From assembly GCA_902515765.1 (NCBI GenBank), contig CABXVZ010000009.1, positions 1-39,915 on the forward strand: a stretch of 39,915 bases of DNA, given 5' to 3'. Shown in pieces: positions 32,159-39,915 of this stretch. The notes under the pieces were generated by a model that saw only the letters and a list, made by a program, of their open reading frames with translations, had not been told where the DNA came from and did no database searches. Within the stretch, counting starts at the first letter, position 1; each line of letters starts with the position of its first letter. This stretch comes from an uncultured Alphaproteobacteria bacterium (GTDB lineage Bacteria; Pseudomonadota; Alphaproteobacteria; HIMB59). Position numbers and translations under genes: made by a program.

Positions 32159-33607
32159 ATGTTTAATTTAAAACCAATTGCTCTGGTAGGTGGTACAGTT
32201 GTGTGCGCTGTTGGTTTTTTGTTATTTATACCATTAGTAGTTGAGGTAATTTATAAAACTGGCTCTTGGCAGTCCTATGCAGTTCCTATTCTTTTATATC
32301 TGATAGTAGGTGGGTCTTTAGTAATTACAAATAGAAATATTGAACTTAAGATTTCAACAAAAGAAGCTTTTATAATTACTGTTTTATCATGGCTGCTTTT
32401 ATGCATTTTGTGCTCCGTGCCTTTTATTTATACCCAATCTAATTTGGGAATAATTGATGCTTTATTTGAGTCTATGAGTGGTATTACTACAACTGGATCC
32501 ACTATAATTGGAAATTTAGATGAGTTACCAAAAGGTATTTTAATTTGGAGAGCCCTTCTTCAATGGCTTGGAGGTATTGGTATTGTAGTTATAGCTTTAT
32601 TCATACTACCTTTTTTAAGAATAGGAGGAATGCAACTTTTTCACTTAGAAGGAGATGATCCTTATGACAAATTTTTACCAAAGATTTCTTCAGTTATTTC
32701 TAAAATTTTTGTTATTTATATTTTTTTAACAATAATATTATTTGGACTTTACTATGCTAATGGGATGACAATTTTTGACTCTGTAGCTCATAGTTTTAGT
32801 ACTATTTCTACAGGGGGTTTTTCAACACATACCACATCTTTTGCTTATTTTGAAAACCAATCAATATTAATAATTGCAATTATATTTATGATACTTGGAA
32901 GTTTTCCTTTTTTAGTTTTGGCGCAAACAAGTATGAAAAATCCCTTAGCTACATTTAAAGATCATCAAGTTAAAATTTTTTTAATGATTTTAATGATTTC
33001 AGTAGCTCTCATTTATTTTTTTGCCAAAAATTTTATTAGTGGAGCTACAATAAATAAAATTGTCACGATATCTTTTAATACTATATCTATAATTTCAGGT
33101 ACGGGTTTTGTAAGTGAAAACTATGAAAATTGGGGTAATTATGCATCCGTATTATTTCTAATTCTTATGTTCATAGGAGGTTGTGCTGGTTCGACTACAG
33201 GGGGCTTAAAGGTATTTAGGTTTCAAATATTATTTAAGTTTATATCTCTACACTTAAAGAAAATGTTACAACCTCATGCTGTGATAGCTAAACAATTTAA
33301 TGGAAAAAAAATAAAAGACTCTACTTATGACTCTGTGATGAGTTTTTTCTTCATATATATAATAACCTTTGCGATATCAGCATTGTTACTTTCTTTTAGT
33401 GGCCTTGATTTCCTAACTTGTTTTTCTGCAGCGGCTTCAGCTATATCTAATGTTGGACCAGGTTTAGGTGAAATTATTGGCCCTGATGGAAATTATAGCT
33501 CTTTAACGAACTATGCTAAGCTAATTCTAATATTTACTATGTTTTTAGGAAGGTTGGAAATGCTTACTATTTTAGTTTTGTTCTTGCCATCATTTTGGAA
33601 AAATTAA
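32159..33607 (+). CDS. trkH: Trk-type potassium uptake protein, channel subunit
   Basis: A 482-residue membrane protein with four pore loops, each holding the expected filter glycine: MSGITTTGSTIIG (P1), STISTGGFSTHT (P2), ISGTGFVSENYENWG (P3) and SNVGPGLGEIIGP (P4). FIGGCAGSTTGGLKVFR follows P3, as in TrkH, where GG-K contacts the regulator ring. It forms the K+-translocating channel with cytoplasmic TrkA, whose gene is not in the window. The C-terminal segment LGRLEMLTILVLFLP is typical. The stop overlaps the convergent lipoprotein gene by 4 nt. Confidence 0.93.
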   Translation: MFNLKPIALVGGTVVCAVGFLLFIPLVVEVIYKTGSWQSYAVPILLYLIVGGSLVITNRNIELKISTKEAFIITVLSWLLLCILCSVPFIYTQSNLGIIDALFESMSGITTTGSTIIGNLDELPKGILIWRALLQWLGGIGIVVIALFILPFLRIGGMQLFHLEGDDPYDKFLPKISSVISKIFVIYIFLTIILFGLYYANGMTIFDSVAHSFSTISTGGFSTHTTSFAYFENQSILIIAIIFMILGSFPFLVLAQTSMKNPLATFKDHQVKIFLMILMISVALIYFFAKNFISGATINKIVTISFNTISIISGTGFVSENYENWGNYASVLFLILMFIGGCAGSTTGGLKVFRFQILFKFISLHLKKMLQPHAVIAKQFNGKKIKDSTYDSVMSFFFIYIITFAISALLLSFSGLDFLTCFSAAASAISNVGPGLGEIIGPDGNYSSLTNYAKLILIFTMFLGRLEMLTILVLFLPSFWKN

Positions 33608-34089
33608 TTTAATTCAATAATCTTTTTACTTACGCTATTAAGTGCTTGGTGCATAATATTCAAGACGAGAATTTCTTGATCAGCAATTGAAAAACTTCCC
33701 TTAATTTCTCCAAATTCAGATGCTTTGATATTATATGTCTTTATTCTACTCGAGCTATTACCTTCCTCTTTAAATTCTATAACAAGATTAATTGAAATTT
33801 TAAAATATTCTTCATATTTTGATTTAGAAATATCAATATTTTTTACACTAACAGTCAAAGATCCATCTAAGCCATTAGTTTTAATTTTATTATCAAACCA
33901 ATATTTAGTGATATTTTTCATATTATTCATATCAGTTTCATCTTCTAAGTTTTCTAAAACTAAATTTTTACTAACCGCATTAAATGATATCTTTTCAAAG
34001 TCAAATTTTTCAGGTTTCACAACATTCTGACTATTTAAATTACATCCCAAAAAGATAAGTGGAATAATTAAGATTAAATATTTAACCAT
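33604..34089 (-). CDS. Hypothetical lipoprotein
   Basis: A 161-residue exported protein with a lipobox: MVKYLILIIPLIFLGC puts the lipidated Cys at residue 16. The body (from about 20) alternates beta strands, with KTNGLDGSLTVSVKNIDI and YFKISINLVIEFKEEG, and ends with a helix (EILVLNIMHQALNSVSKKII). I do not recognise a named family. It overlaps the argF-like gene by 16 nt at its start, so it is translated from the same transcript as the carbamoyltransferase and the polysaccharide genes. A role in the envelope is likely from the signal only. Confidence 0.7.
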   Translation of the reverse strand: MVKYLILIIPLIFLGCNLNSQNVVKPEKFDFEKISFNAVSKNLVLENLEDETDMNNMKNITKYWFDNKIKTNGLDGSLTVSVKNIDISKSKYEEYFKISINLVIEFKEEGNSSSRIKTYNIKASEFGEIKGSFSIADQEILVLNIMHQALNSVSKKIIELN

Positions 34090-34952
34090 TGTAAAATGCC
34101 TCTTTGTGCAGTTAATCTATTTTTGGCCTGGTTGAGTGTTATAGATTTATCACTATCTATTACTTCCTGAGTTACTTCCGATCCTATTTTAGCTGGTAAA
34201 CAATGCATAAAAACACATTCATTCTTTGAGAGTGACATTAATTTGCGATTTACCTGAAATTTACTTAATAGTTTTTCTTTATTTGTGGTGTCATTCATTG
34301 AATTGAATACATCAGTCATTATACAATCAGATGATTTAATTACCGTTTCATCAATTTCAAAGAAGAAATCAATATTAACTGATTTATAAATAGTCTTGGA
34401 GAAATTAAGGTAAATATTTTTATCAGTAAATATATTTAGTTTTATATTTGAAAATATATTAACAATTTCAATAAGACTAAATAAGACGTTGTTACAATCA
34501 CCAAACCATGAGATTTCAATATTTTCTTTTCTATCAAAATGCTCAAATAAAGTATACAGGTCAGAGATAGCCTGACATGGGTGAGACTTATCTGATAAAG
34601 CATTAATGATTGGTTTTTTAAAACTATCCTTAAGGATTTTAAATTTATTATGGTCAGAGGTTCTAAGAATAATTGAGTCTAAATATAAATTAAACATTTT
34701 AAAAGTATCCTCGATTGACTCTATTCTAGATAAATTTAATTCATCATATTTAATGTCAATATATTTTCCTGATAAATTATTTATTGCAACTTGAAAAGAT
34801 AGTCTAGTTCTAGTGGAACTTTTTTCAAAAATAAGACCTAAATTATTGTTTTTAAGTATATCTGAAAATTTATTATTTAAAGTTTTAGAATAATCAAAAA
34901 TTTCTAAGATATCATCTTGATTTAGATTTTTTATGTCAATGAGATTTCTCAT
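34074..34952 (-). CDS. argF: Ornithine carbamoyltransferase-like protein (divergent, in polysaccharide operon)
   Basis: A 292-residue carbamoyltransferase. The carbamoyl-phosphate motif is SSTRTRLSF (45-53), HPCQ is at 124-127, GDCNNV (151-156) stands where OTCs have GDGNNV, the substrate loop is DVFNSMN (214-220) where ornithine enzymes have SMG, and HCLPAKIGSEVT is at 250-261. These support a member of the argF family that forms citrulline from ornithine and carbamoyl phosphate, or a relative with another acceptor. The changed loop residues and the place at the end of a glycan operon (4 nt after the dehydrogenase) make a modified specificity conceivable. It overlaps the lipoprotein gene by 16 nt. 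Confidence 0.82.
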   Translation of the reverse strand: MRNLIDIKNLNQDDILEIFDYSKTLNNKFSDILKNNNLGLIFEKSSTRTRLSFQVAINNLSGKYIDIKYDELNLSRIESIEDTFKMFNLYLDSIILRTSDHNKFKILKDSFKKPIINALSDKSHPCQAISDLYTLFEHFDRKENIEISWFGDCNNVLFSLIEIVNIFSNIKLNIFTDKNIYLNFSKTIYKSVNIDFFFEIDETVIKSSDCIMTDVFNSMNDTTNKEKLLSKFQVNRKLMSLSKNECVFMHCLPAKIGSEVTQEVIDSDKSITLNQAKNRLTAQRGILQWLNI

Positions 34953-34956
34953 TTGA

Positions 34957-36222
34957 TCAGAGATAAAAACTTGAATTTTTAAAAAAGTATTTCATATCGT
35001 AAACAGGAATATCACTAATTTTCTTATATAAAGTTTTATACTGATTATGTTTTACAGCAAGAATAATAAAATCATATTGTTTTAAATCTGTTAATTTTTT
35101 TAATATATTTTCTTTGTATTCTATTTTAAGTGAATTATTTAAGTAGGGATCGTGTGCATGAATATGCTTATATTTTTTTAATAAGGATTGAAATAGAATA
35201 ATATTTTTCGAATTTCTGAAATCAGGGCAATTCTCCTTAAAAGTCAATCCAAGAAATAGTATTTTAGCATTAATAGATAATTTTGTCTTTTTTATAGATT
35301 TTATAATGTCAGATGAAACTTTATTTATCATAAGATTATTAATATTTCTTCCTGCGAGAATTAAATCACTTTTTGCCCCTATTCTTTTTGCCTGATATGC
35401 TAAATAATATGGATCGATACCAATACAATGACCACCTACTAAACCAGGCCGGAAATCTAGGAAATTCCATTTAGTTCTGGATGCTTCTAATATTTGTTTC
35501 ATAGGTATATTCATTTTTTTAAATAGAAATGTTAATTCATTTATTAAGGCTATATTTACGTCTCTTTGAATATTTTCAATAATTTTAGATGACTCAGCTA
35601 TCTCAATACTTTCTGCTACATGCAAATTCTTAATAAAAGTTGAATAAAAGTTTTTAACTATATTAAGAGATTTTTTATTAGATGCTGATATTACTTTTGT
35701 AACATTTTTTATATTATTTTTTTTATCACCAGGGTTAATTCTTTCCGGGGAATACCCTAAATAAAAGTTTTTATTAAGAATGAAATTAGTATTTTTTTCA
35801 ATTATTTTTTTTGATATTTCTACCGTTGCCCCTGGATAAACAGTTGACTCTAATATTATTAGATCATCTTTTTTAAGAAATTTTAATATAGTGTTAAATG
35901 CATTTTTAACTAATTTTAAATCAGGCTGATTTCTAATATTCACAGGAGTTGGCACAGTAACAATATAGATATTACAACCCTTAAGAATATTTATATCTGA
36001 TGAAATAATTTTTTTTTTATTTAATTTCTTTAAATCTGAAATACCAATTTGTTTATTATAATCCTTTAATTTTTTTAATGAATCGATCCTGTAGGGATTT
36101 TTGTCATACCCAACAACATTAAAATATTTTGTGCTTAAATTTAATAAAGGTAAACCTACATACCCTAGTCCAATTATTGCTATTTTATAATTTGATTTTG
36201 TTATATTTGATATACCACTCAT
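34957..36222 (-). CDS. Nucleotide-sugar dehydrogenase (WbpA/TviB-type, UDP-HexNAc class)
   Basis: A 421-residue enzyme. IAIIGLGYVGLPLLNLSTKY is the NAD-binding start; TVPTPVNIRNQPDLKLVKNA, ESTVYPGATVEIS, LGYSPERINPGD and GLVGGHCIGIDPYYLAYQAK (the catalytic Cys) are of the long WbpA/WbpO/TviB type that oxidise UDP-N-acetylhexosamines. The product, a uronic acid, would enter a surface polysaccharide. The ATG at 36222 has AGGA 7 nt upstream and lies 38 nt inside the end of the preceding epimerase gene. AT content is higher than in the first half of the window. Confidence 0.88.
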   Translation of the reverse strand: MSGISNITKSNYKIAIIGLGYVGLPLLNLSTKYFNVVGYDKNPYRIDSLKKLKDYNKQIGISDLKKLNKKKIISSDINILKGCNIYIVTVPTPVNIRNQPDLKLVKNAFNTILKFLKKDDLIILESTVYPGATVEISKKIIEKNTNFILNKNFYLGYSPERINPGDKKNNIKNVTKVISASNKKSLNIVKNFYSTFIKNLHVAESIEIAESSKIIENIQRDVNIALINELTFLFKKMNIPMKQILEASRTKWNFLDFRPGLVGGHCIGIDPYYLAYQAKRIGAKSDLILAGRNINNLMINKVSSDIIKSIKKTKLSINAKILFLGLTFKENCPDFRNSKNIILFQSLLKKYKHIHAHDPYLNNSLKIEYKENILKKLTDLKQYDFIILAVKHNQYKTLYKKISDIPVYDMKYFFKNSSFYL

Positions 36223-37201
36223 ATAAATTCCTAATACCTTGTTGATATTGTGTCATTGGATTAAAATTTAAATATTTTTTAGCTAGTGATATATCTGCAA
36301 GTGTTGAGTCAACATCACCTTTAAGTTTTTTTTTATATTTGATTTTTAGTTTTAAATTTAAGTCTTTTACTAAAAAATTGACTATATTATTTAATAAAAT
36401 TGGATTATTGCATCCAAGATTAATAATAGGATTTTTTAGAACTTTATTTATTTTATTGAAATTTACTATAGTTGAATTTATCCCATTAACTATATCATCT
36501 ATGTATGTAAAATCCCTTATCATTTTACCACCCTCATAAACTGTAATTGGTTTTTTTTGGAAATAATGATCTATAAATTTATAAATAGCCATGTCAGGTC
36601 TACCCCATGGACCGTAAACAGTAAAGAATCTTAGGCCTACAAATTTAATATTATATAAGTGATTATAAACATTTGATAAATTTTCACACATTAATTTGGT
36701 GGATGCATATGTGCTGATAGGAGAAGATGTTTTATCCTTTTCATTAAATGGAGTTTTTTTGTTTGATCCATAAACTGATGAAGTGGATGCATAAATTATT
36801 TTTTTACATTTTATGCTATTAGAAAAATCAAATAATTTTAAAGATGCTGTAATATTGTTGTCAACATATGTATGGGGATTTTTAATTGAAAATTGAACAC
36901 CAGCTTGTGCTGCTAAATGAATAATAATATCAAATTTAAATTTACTAAGGACTTTGTATGTTTTATCTTCTTTGAGATCACATCTAATAAAAAATAGTTT
37001 GTTAGATATAGAGGACTTTATTAACTTATTTTTAAAAATTTCTTTATTGAAACCGATTTGTTTAAGCCTATCCTTTTTAAGTTTTGAGGAATAATAATCA
37101 TTAATATTATCTACTCCAAAAACGATGTGATTCGAAATGATTAAAGATTTCATAAGATGAAAACCGATAAAACCTGCGGAACCAGTTATTAATATTCTCA
37201 T
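36185..37201 (-). CDS. UDP-glucuronate 4-epimerase-like NAD-dependent epimerase
   Basis: A 338-residue extended SDR. The NAD motif is ILITGSAGFIGFHLMKSL (3-20); FGVDNINDYYSSKLKKDRL matches the GlcA-epimerase N-terminus, and YASTSSVYG plus the catalytic YASTK in STYASTKLMCENL follow. RFFTVYGPWGRPDMAIYKF and FTYIDDIVNGI are also of this class. It likely converts a UDP-uronate between the gluco and galacto forms for the adjacent polysaccharide. The gene is followed by the dehydrogenase gene, whose start lies 38 nt inside its end, and comes 7 nt after the Wzz-like gene. Confidence 0.87.
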   Translation of the reverse strand: MRILITGSAGFIGFHLMKSLIISNHIVFGVDNINDYYSSKLKKDRLKQIGFNKEIFKNKLIKSSISNKLFFIRCDLKEDKTYKVLSKFKFDIIIHLAAQAGVQFSIKNPHTYVDNNITASLKLFDFSNSIKCKKIIYASTSSVYGSNKKTPFNEKDKTSSPISTYASTKLMCENLSNVYNHLYNIKFVGLRFFTVYGPWGRPDMAIYKFIDHYFQKKPITVYEGGKMIRDFTYIDDIVNGINSTIVNFNKINKVLKNPIINLGCNNPILLNNIVNFLVKDLNLKLKIKYKKKLKGDVDSTLADISLAKKYLNFNPMTQYQQGIRNLYEWYIKYNKIKL

Positions 37202-37207
37202 TTAAAT

Positions 37208-38095
37208 TTAAGTTTTGAAATCTCTTTTAGTCAAGTCATATAGTAATATTAACAATATTGAAACAATAACTGATAGTAGTAATACATAAAATAAAACAAC
37301 TGATTTTTTTTCAAAAGAATATGAGGAGAGTGTTGGATAGTCCTCTGGATTAAAATTATGACTATCTATAGAAGAAGATAAATTAGATATTATTCTGTTA
37401 TTTATTAATATCTTATTTTCCAAACTCGAAATTTTTTGTTTAATAAAACTTATATCGCCATCTAAGACAAAATAATTTTCATAGTAAAAATTTTCTGATA
37501 TTCTTTTATTTTCTCGAAGACCCTCTAAAGTTATAATTTTTCTATTCAAAATATATGCTTGATTATCTAAACTATCGATAATGAAATTCGTTTCTCTATT
37601 TGAATCATTTATAATACTTATTCTATTCATCATTTGTTCTTTTAATTTTTCAATACCAGTTTTAAGCAAGTTTGTGTATGCAAAGTTAATTAAACTAATA
37701 TCTGTATCGATAAATAAAGTAAATTTAAAAAATAAAATACCATCTTCAAAGTAAAATGAGTTAGCCATAGTATCTATAAATAATTCACTTTTATAATTAG
37801 TATTCTTATCTATGAGAATATTTTCTATATTTATTTTTTTTTTTAATTCAATTAATAATAATTCCTCTTGATATTCTTGTTCAACAAAATGATCTCTGTA
37901 CTCAACAATTAAATTTTCTTTATCAAATGGGAAATATTTATAATCATTTATTTCATTTATAATTACAGCTGTGGCAGGTATTTCAGATTGAACTGAGGTT
38001 TGTTGTGGGAGTAATAAAAAAACAGAGCAAAGAAATGTAAAAGATAAAAAAAGAAGTATTAAAAAGAATTTATAATAACCTAGGTATCTTTTCAT
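37208..38095 (-). CDS. Wzz-like chain-length/transport-associated membrane protein
   Basis: A 295-residue protein with one N-terminal (FFLILLFLSFTFLCSVFLLL) and one C-terminal (VVLFYVLLLSVIVSILLILL) membrane segment and a predicted periplasmic, partly helical middle (IIDSLDNQAYILNRKIITLE, FIKQKISSLENKILINNRII). This two-helix plan with a long polar domain is that of polysaccharide co-polymerases (Wzz). No strict family motif is visible, so the call rests on topology and neighbours. I choose ATG 38095, which avoids overlap with the polymerase gene; ATG 38107 would add four residues. It probably controls glycan chain length. Confidence 0.6.
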   Translation of the reverse strand: MKRYLGYYKFFLILLFLSFTFLCSVFLLLPQQTSVQSEIPATAVIINEINDYKYFPFDKENLIVEYRDHFVEQEYQEELLLIELKKKINIENILIDKNTNYKSELFIDTMANSFYFEDGILFFKFTLFIDTDISLINFAYTNLLKTGIEKLKEQMMNRISIINDSNRETNFIIDSLDNQAYILNRKIITLEGLRENKRISENFYYENYFVLDGDISFIKQKISSLENKILINNRIISNLSSSIDSHNFNPEDYPTLSSYSFEKKSVVLFYVLLLSVIVSILLILLYDLTKRDFKT

Positions 38096-38096
38096 T

Positions 38097-39164
38097 TTAA
38101 ATATCATCAAAATTATTTATTAAATTTTCATATGGTATCCATGAATGTGCATTATTAGAAAATGTAAGCCATACTGATAAATATATAAAATATAACAAAA
38201 TTACTATTATTTTTATTATCTTATATTCTTTATTTTTACTCATAAAACTTAAATTTGATAATATAAAAAATTGAGAATAAATAGTGTAAAGACTCAACCT
38301 ATCTATGATTGTTGACAAGATTGGGTAAAATAATAATGAAATTACTCCAATGATATTTATTATACCGAAAGTATTTAAAATAAATATTTCTCTTGGTCTA
38401 AAATGCTTATTCATGAACTGAATTACAATCAAATAAGGAATAATATTAATAAATAATCTAATTAAGGTTCCGCTAGAATACATTTGACCATAATATGTAA
38501 TAAATTTTGAAAAAATTATCTGATTAAAAAATAAAAAAACTATTATTGATATAATGAATAGTGAAAATAAAATTAAATAATTTGCTGTATATATTAAAGT
38601 AAGTCCAAAAATTAATATTGCAGATTTATGAGACAAAAAGGCTAAGGTTGAAAATAATAAATATTTATAAAATTTTTGATCTGTCCAAAAATATACTGCT
38701 ATTAAAACAAACCCAATTGCCATAGATTGTCTTGTATATCCCATGCATATTACAACGATAAAATATGAAAAAGATAACACTGGAATTAAAAATTTATCTC
38801 TTTGCTTAGAGGCAATATAAAATAAGGGTGTTATTGCTAAGATTGCAGATATAAAGTTTACTAAGTGTACTCCTAAATTGAATTTACAAGCTAAAAAATT
38901 AATTGAATGATAAATAGGTTCAGAAATAATAAACGTGATAACTGAATTAATAGAAAAATTTGAAATTATAAAAGGGTTATTACAATTATTGTAATAAAAG
39001 TTATAAGTATACCAATCAGCCCCAACATTATGTCTTAAACCCACAAAACAAATAGTGAGAATATATAAAGTAATAAATATAGATTGTTTACTATAAAGAC
39101 TTAACTTTGTTTGAAAAAAGCAGACACAAGATAAAATAAAAAAAAAGAAATAATAAATTAGCAA
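38097..39164 (-). CDS. EpsG-type oligosaccharide polymerase (Wzy-like)
   Basis: A 355-residue protein with about ten hydrophobic segments. The periplasmic loop GLRHNVGADWYTYNFYYNNC (about 42-61) fits the EpsG family (R...G.D...Y), and further on MGYTRQSMAIGFVLIAVYFW and LLFSTLAFLSHKSAILIFGL (S.. H.s) match the same family. It would polymerise sugar repeats at the periplasmic side of the inner membrane. It overlaps the glycosyltransferase by 7 nt and the Wzz-like gene starts next to its stop, in one operon. The family call is fairly good, the polymer is unknown. Confidence 0.75.
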   Translation of the reverse strand: MLIYYFFFFILSCVCFFQTKLSLYSKQSIFITLYILTICFVGLRHNVGADWYTYNFYYNNCNNPFIISNFSINSVITFIISEPIYHSINFLACKFNLGVHLVNFISAILAITPLFYIASKQRDKFLIPVLSFSYFIVVICMGYTRQSMAIGFVLIAVYFWTDQKFYKYLLFSTLAFLSHKSAILIFGLTLIYTANYLILFSLFIISIIVFLFFNQIIFSKFITYYGQMYSSGTLIRLFINIIPYLIVIQFMNKHFRPREIFILNTFGIINIIGVISLLFYPILSTIIDRLSLYTIYSQFFILSNLSFMSKNKEYKIIKIIVILLYFIYLSVWLTFSNNAHSWIPYENLINNFDDI

Positions 39165-39915
39165 AATTTATATTCTTTTTCATGGTGATGAAAAACTTTA
39201 TTTTCATCAAAATATTTTTCAGCAATTTTTCTAGAATTATTTGAGAAATACTTTTTAAGATTTTTATTATTTAAAATCTTTTTAATCATATTAGCCAGTT
39301 CATTAGGATTTATTTTATTTAATATAAGTCCATTAAATTCATGCTTAACTATCATCTTACAACCATATTTATTTGAAGCAATGATAGGTCTACCTATGGC
39401 TGCAGACTCAATTAAAATTCTAGGAATACCTTCATTATAAATTGTTGGAAGGATTACTATATCTGAGGACTCAATGTAATCAATTATGTTAGAGACATTT
39501 CCTTTATAAGAGCAATTAAAGTTATTGGTAGAAGATATTTCTTTAAATAATTTGGAGGATAGATATCTGGGATCTTTTTCAACATATTTACCCACTATAA
39601 TAGCATTAAATATTACATTTTGTTTACTTAATATCTTACAGGCATCAATTAGTGTTTCGATACCTTTATCTTTTAGTAATCTTGATGCAAATAATAATGT
39701 GTTCGAATTTTTGATATTAACATATTTAAATCTTAACAAATTTACACCGGTGCCATTAACTATTGTGTATTTAGTCCTTCTCGAAAAAAAATATCTATTA
39801 AAGAATCTGTAATCCTGATTTTGTTGGAAAAAAAAATGAACATCTAAATATTTTAGGGAAAATTTAAGAATTATAGAAACAATAGATTTTTGAAAATTTA
39901 GATTATTTTTAGAAA
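39158..39915 (-). CDS. Glycosyltransferase family 4 protein, C-terminal part (5' end outside window)
   Basis: The frame is open to the window edge, so the start is beyond it; the TTG at 39739 is internal. The partial protein has about 252 residues. It contains VHFFFQQNQDYRFF, then IVNGTGVNLLRF (the GSGVd..rF motif of GT4 enzymes), LLFASRLLKDKGIETLIDA (the start of the nucleotide-sugar domain) and NEGIPRILIESAAIGRPIIA, with the E-x7-E of retaining GT4 enzymes. It transfers a sugar to a lipid-linked glycan in the cytosol. It is the most upstream gene visible of the minus-strand polysaccharide operon. Confidence 0.88.
   Translation of the reverse strand, partial: SKNNLNFQKSIVSIILKFSLKYLDVHFFFQQNQDYRFFNRYFFSRRTKYTIVNGTGVNLLRFKYVNIKNSNTLLFASRLLKDKGIETLIDACKILSKQNVIFNAIIVGKYVEKDPRYLSSKLFKEISSTNNFNCSYKGNVSNIIDYIESSDIVILPTIYNEGIPRILIESAAIGRPIIASNKYGCKMIVKHEFNGLILNKINPNELANMIKKILNNKNLKKYFSNNSRKIAEKYFDENKVFHHHEKEYKFC

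Noticed and set aside
39158-39739. A complete small glycosyltransferase starting at TTG 39739
   Set aside because: The same frame continues upstream to the window edge with GT4 sequence, including the GTGVN motif, so this is the end of a longer gene.
1-39915. tRNA, rRNA, CRISPR array, insertion sequence or integrase
   Set aside because: No such sequence or reading frame seen; gaps between genes are too short or lack the motifs.

Overview
The window looks like the chromosome of an AT-rich, free-living and probably marine alphaproteobacterium with a streamlined genome. The sequence evidence is the alphaproteobacterial regulator TrcR (DUF1013) behind rpmE, a C4-type 5-aminolevulinate synthase (hemA), a complete aapJQMP amino-acid ABC transporter, very short intergenic gaps, many 1-14 nt gene overlaps, and strongly A/T-biased codons. 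The genus cannot be fixed from the sequence alone. I see no tRNA, rRNA, CRISPR array, insertion sequence or phage gene.

Layout. (1) 1-6.2 kb: the end of rpmE and trcR face a minus-strand operon running rpmG, photolyase, FAD oxidoreductase, DUF1365, Cfa-like methyltransferase and DUF3833 lipoprotein. This resembles the photo-oxidative stress / lipid-modification locus that elsewhere sits beside an RpoE-ChrR sigma/anti-sigma pair, but no such pair is in the window. (2) 6.2-16 kb: trhO, hemA, an LLM flavin enzyme and an SDR on the minus strand, then hemC-hemB-hemE-hemH-hemF on the plus strand meeting a convergent hemG. Every step from ALA to heme is present except a separate hemD, and HemC carries an extra C-terminal domain of about 185 residues that is the natural candidate for that activity. 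(3) 16-24.4 kb: small transporters and hypotheticals, including a MATE pump, three LysE-superfamily exporters, a TSUP carrier coupled to a DUF3445 (HODM-like) protein, an M19 dipeptidase, a short TAXI-like periplasmic protein, and a coupled pair of tiny genes ending in a DUF3563 protein. (4) 24.4-28.6 kb: the aapJQMP operon, with a perfect 28-bp palindrome between the binding-protein gene and the permease genes. (5) 28.7-33.6 kb: a UDP-glucose dehydrogenase-like gene diverging from fhs, then apaG and a TrkH potassium channel. (6) 33.6-39.9 kb: a minus-strand surface-polysaccharide operon (glycosyltransferase cut by the window edge, EpsG-type polymerase, Wzz-like protein, sugar-nucleotide epimerase and dehydrogenase) that runs into an ArgF-like carbamoyltransferase and a lipoprotein.

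Together the genes suggest an oxygen-using, light-exposed heterotroph. It would take up amino acids by Aap, make heme by the oxygen-dependent HemF route, use O2-dependent tRNA hydroxylation (TrhO), repair UV damage by photolyase and modify membrane lipids. The most notable points are the HemC extension in an otherwise near-complete heme cluster, the photolyase whose essential N-terminus lies upstream of any canonical start codon, the Cfa-like enzyme that lacks the usual bicarbonate ligands, and an unexplained imperfect-loop long hairpin at 18.3 kb.
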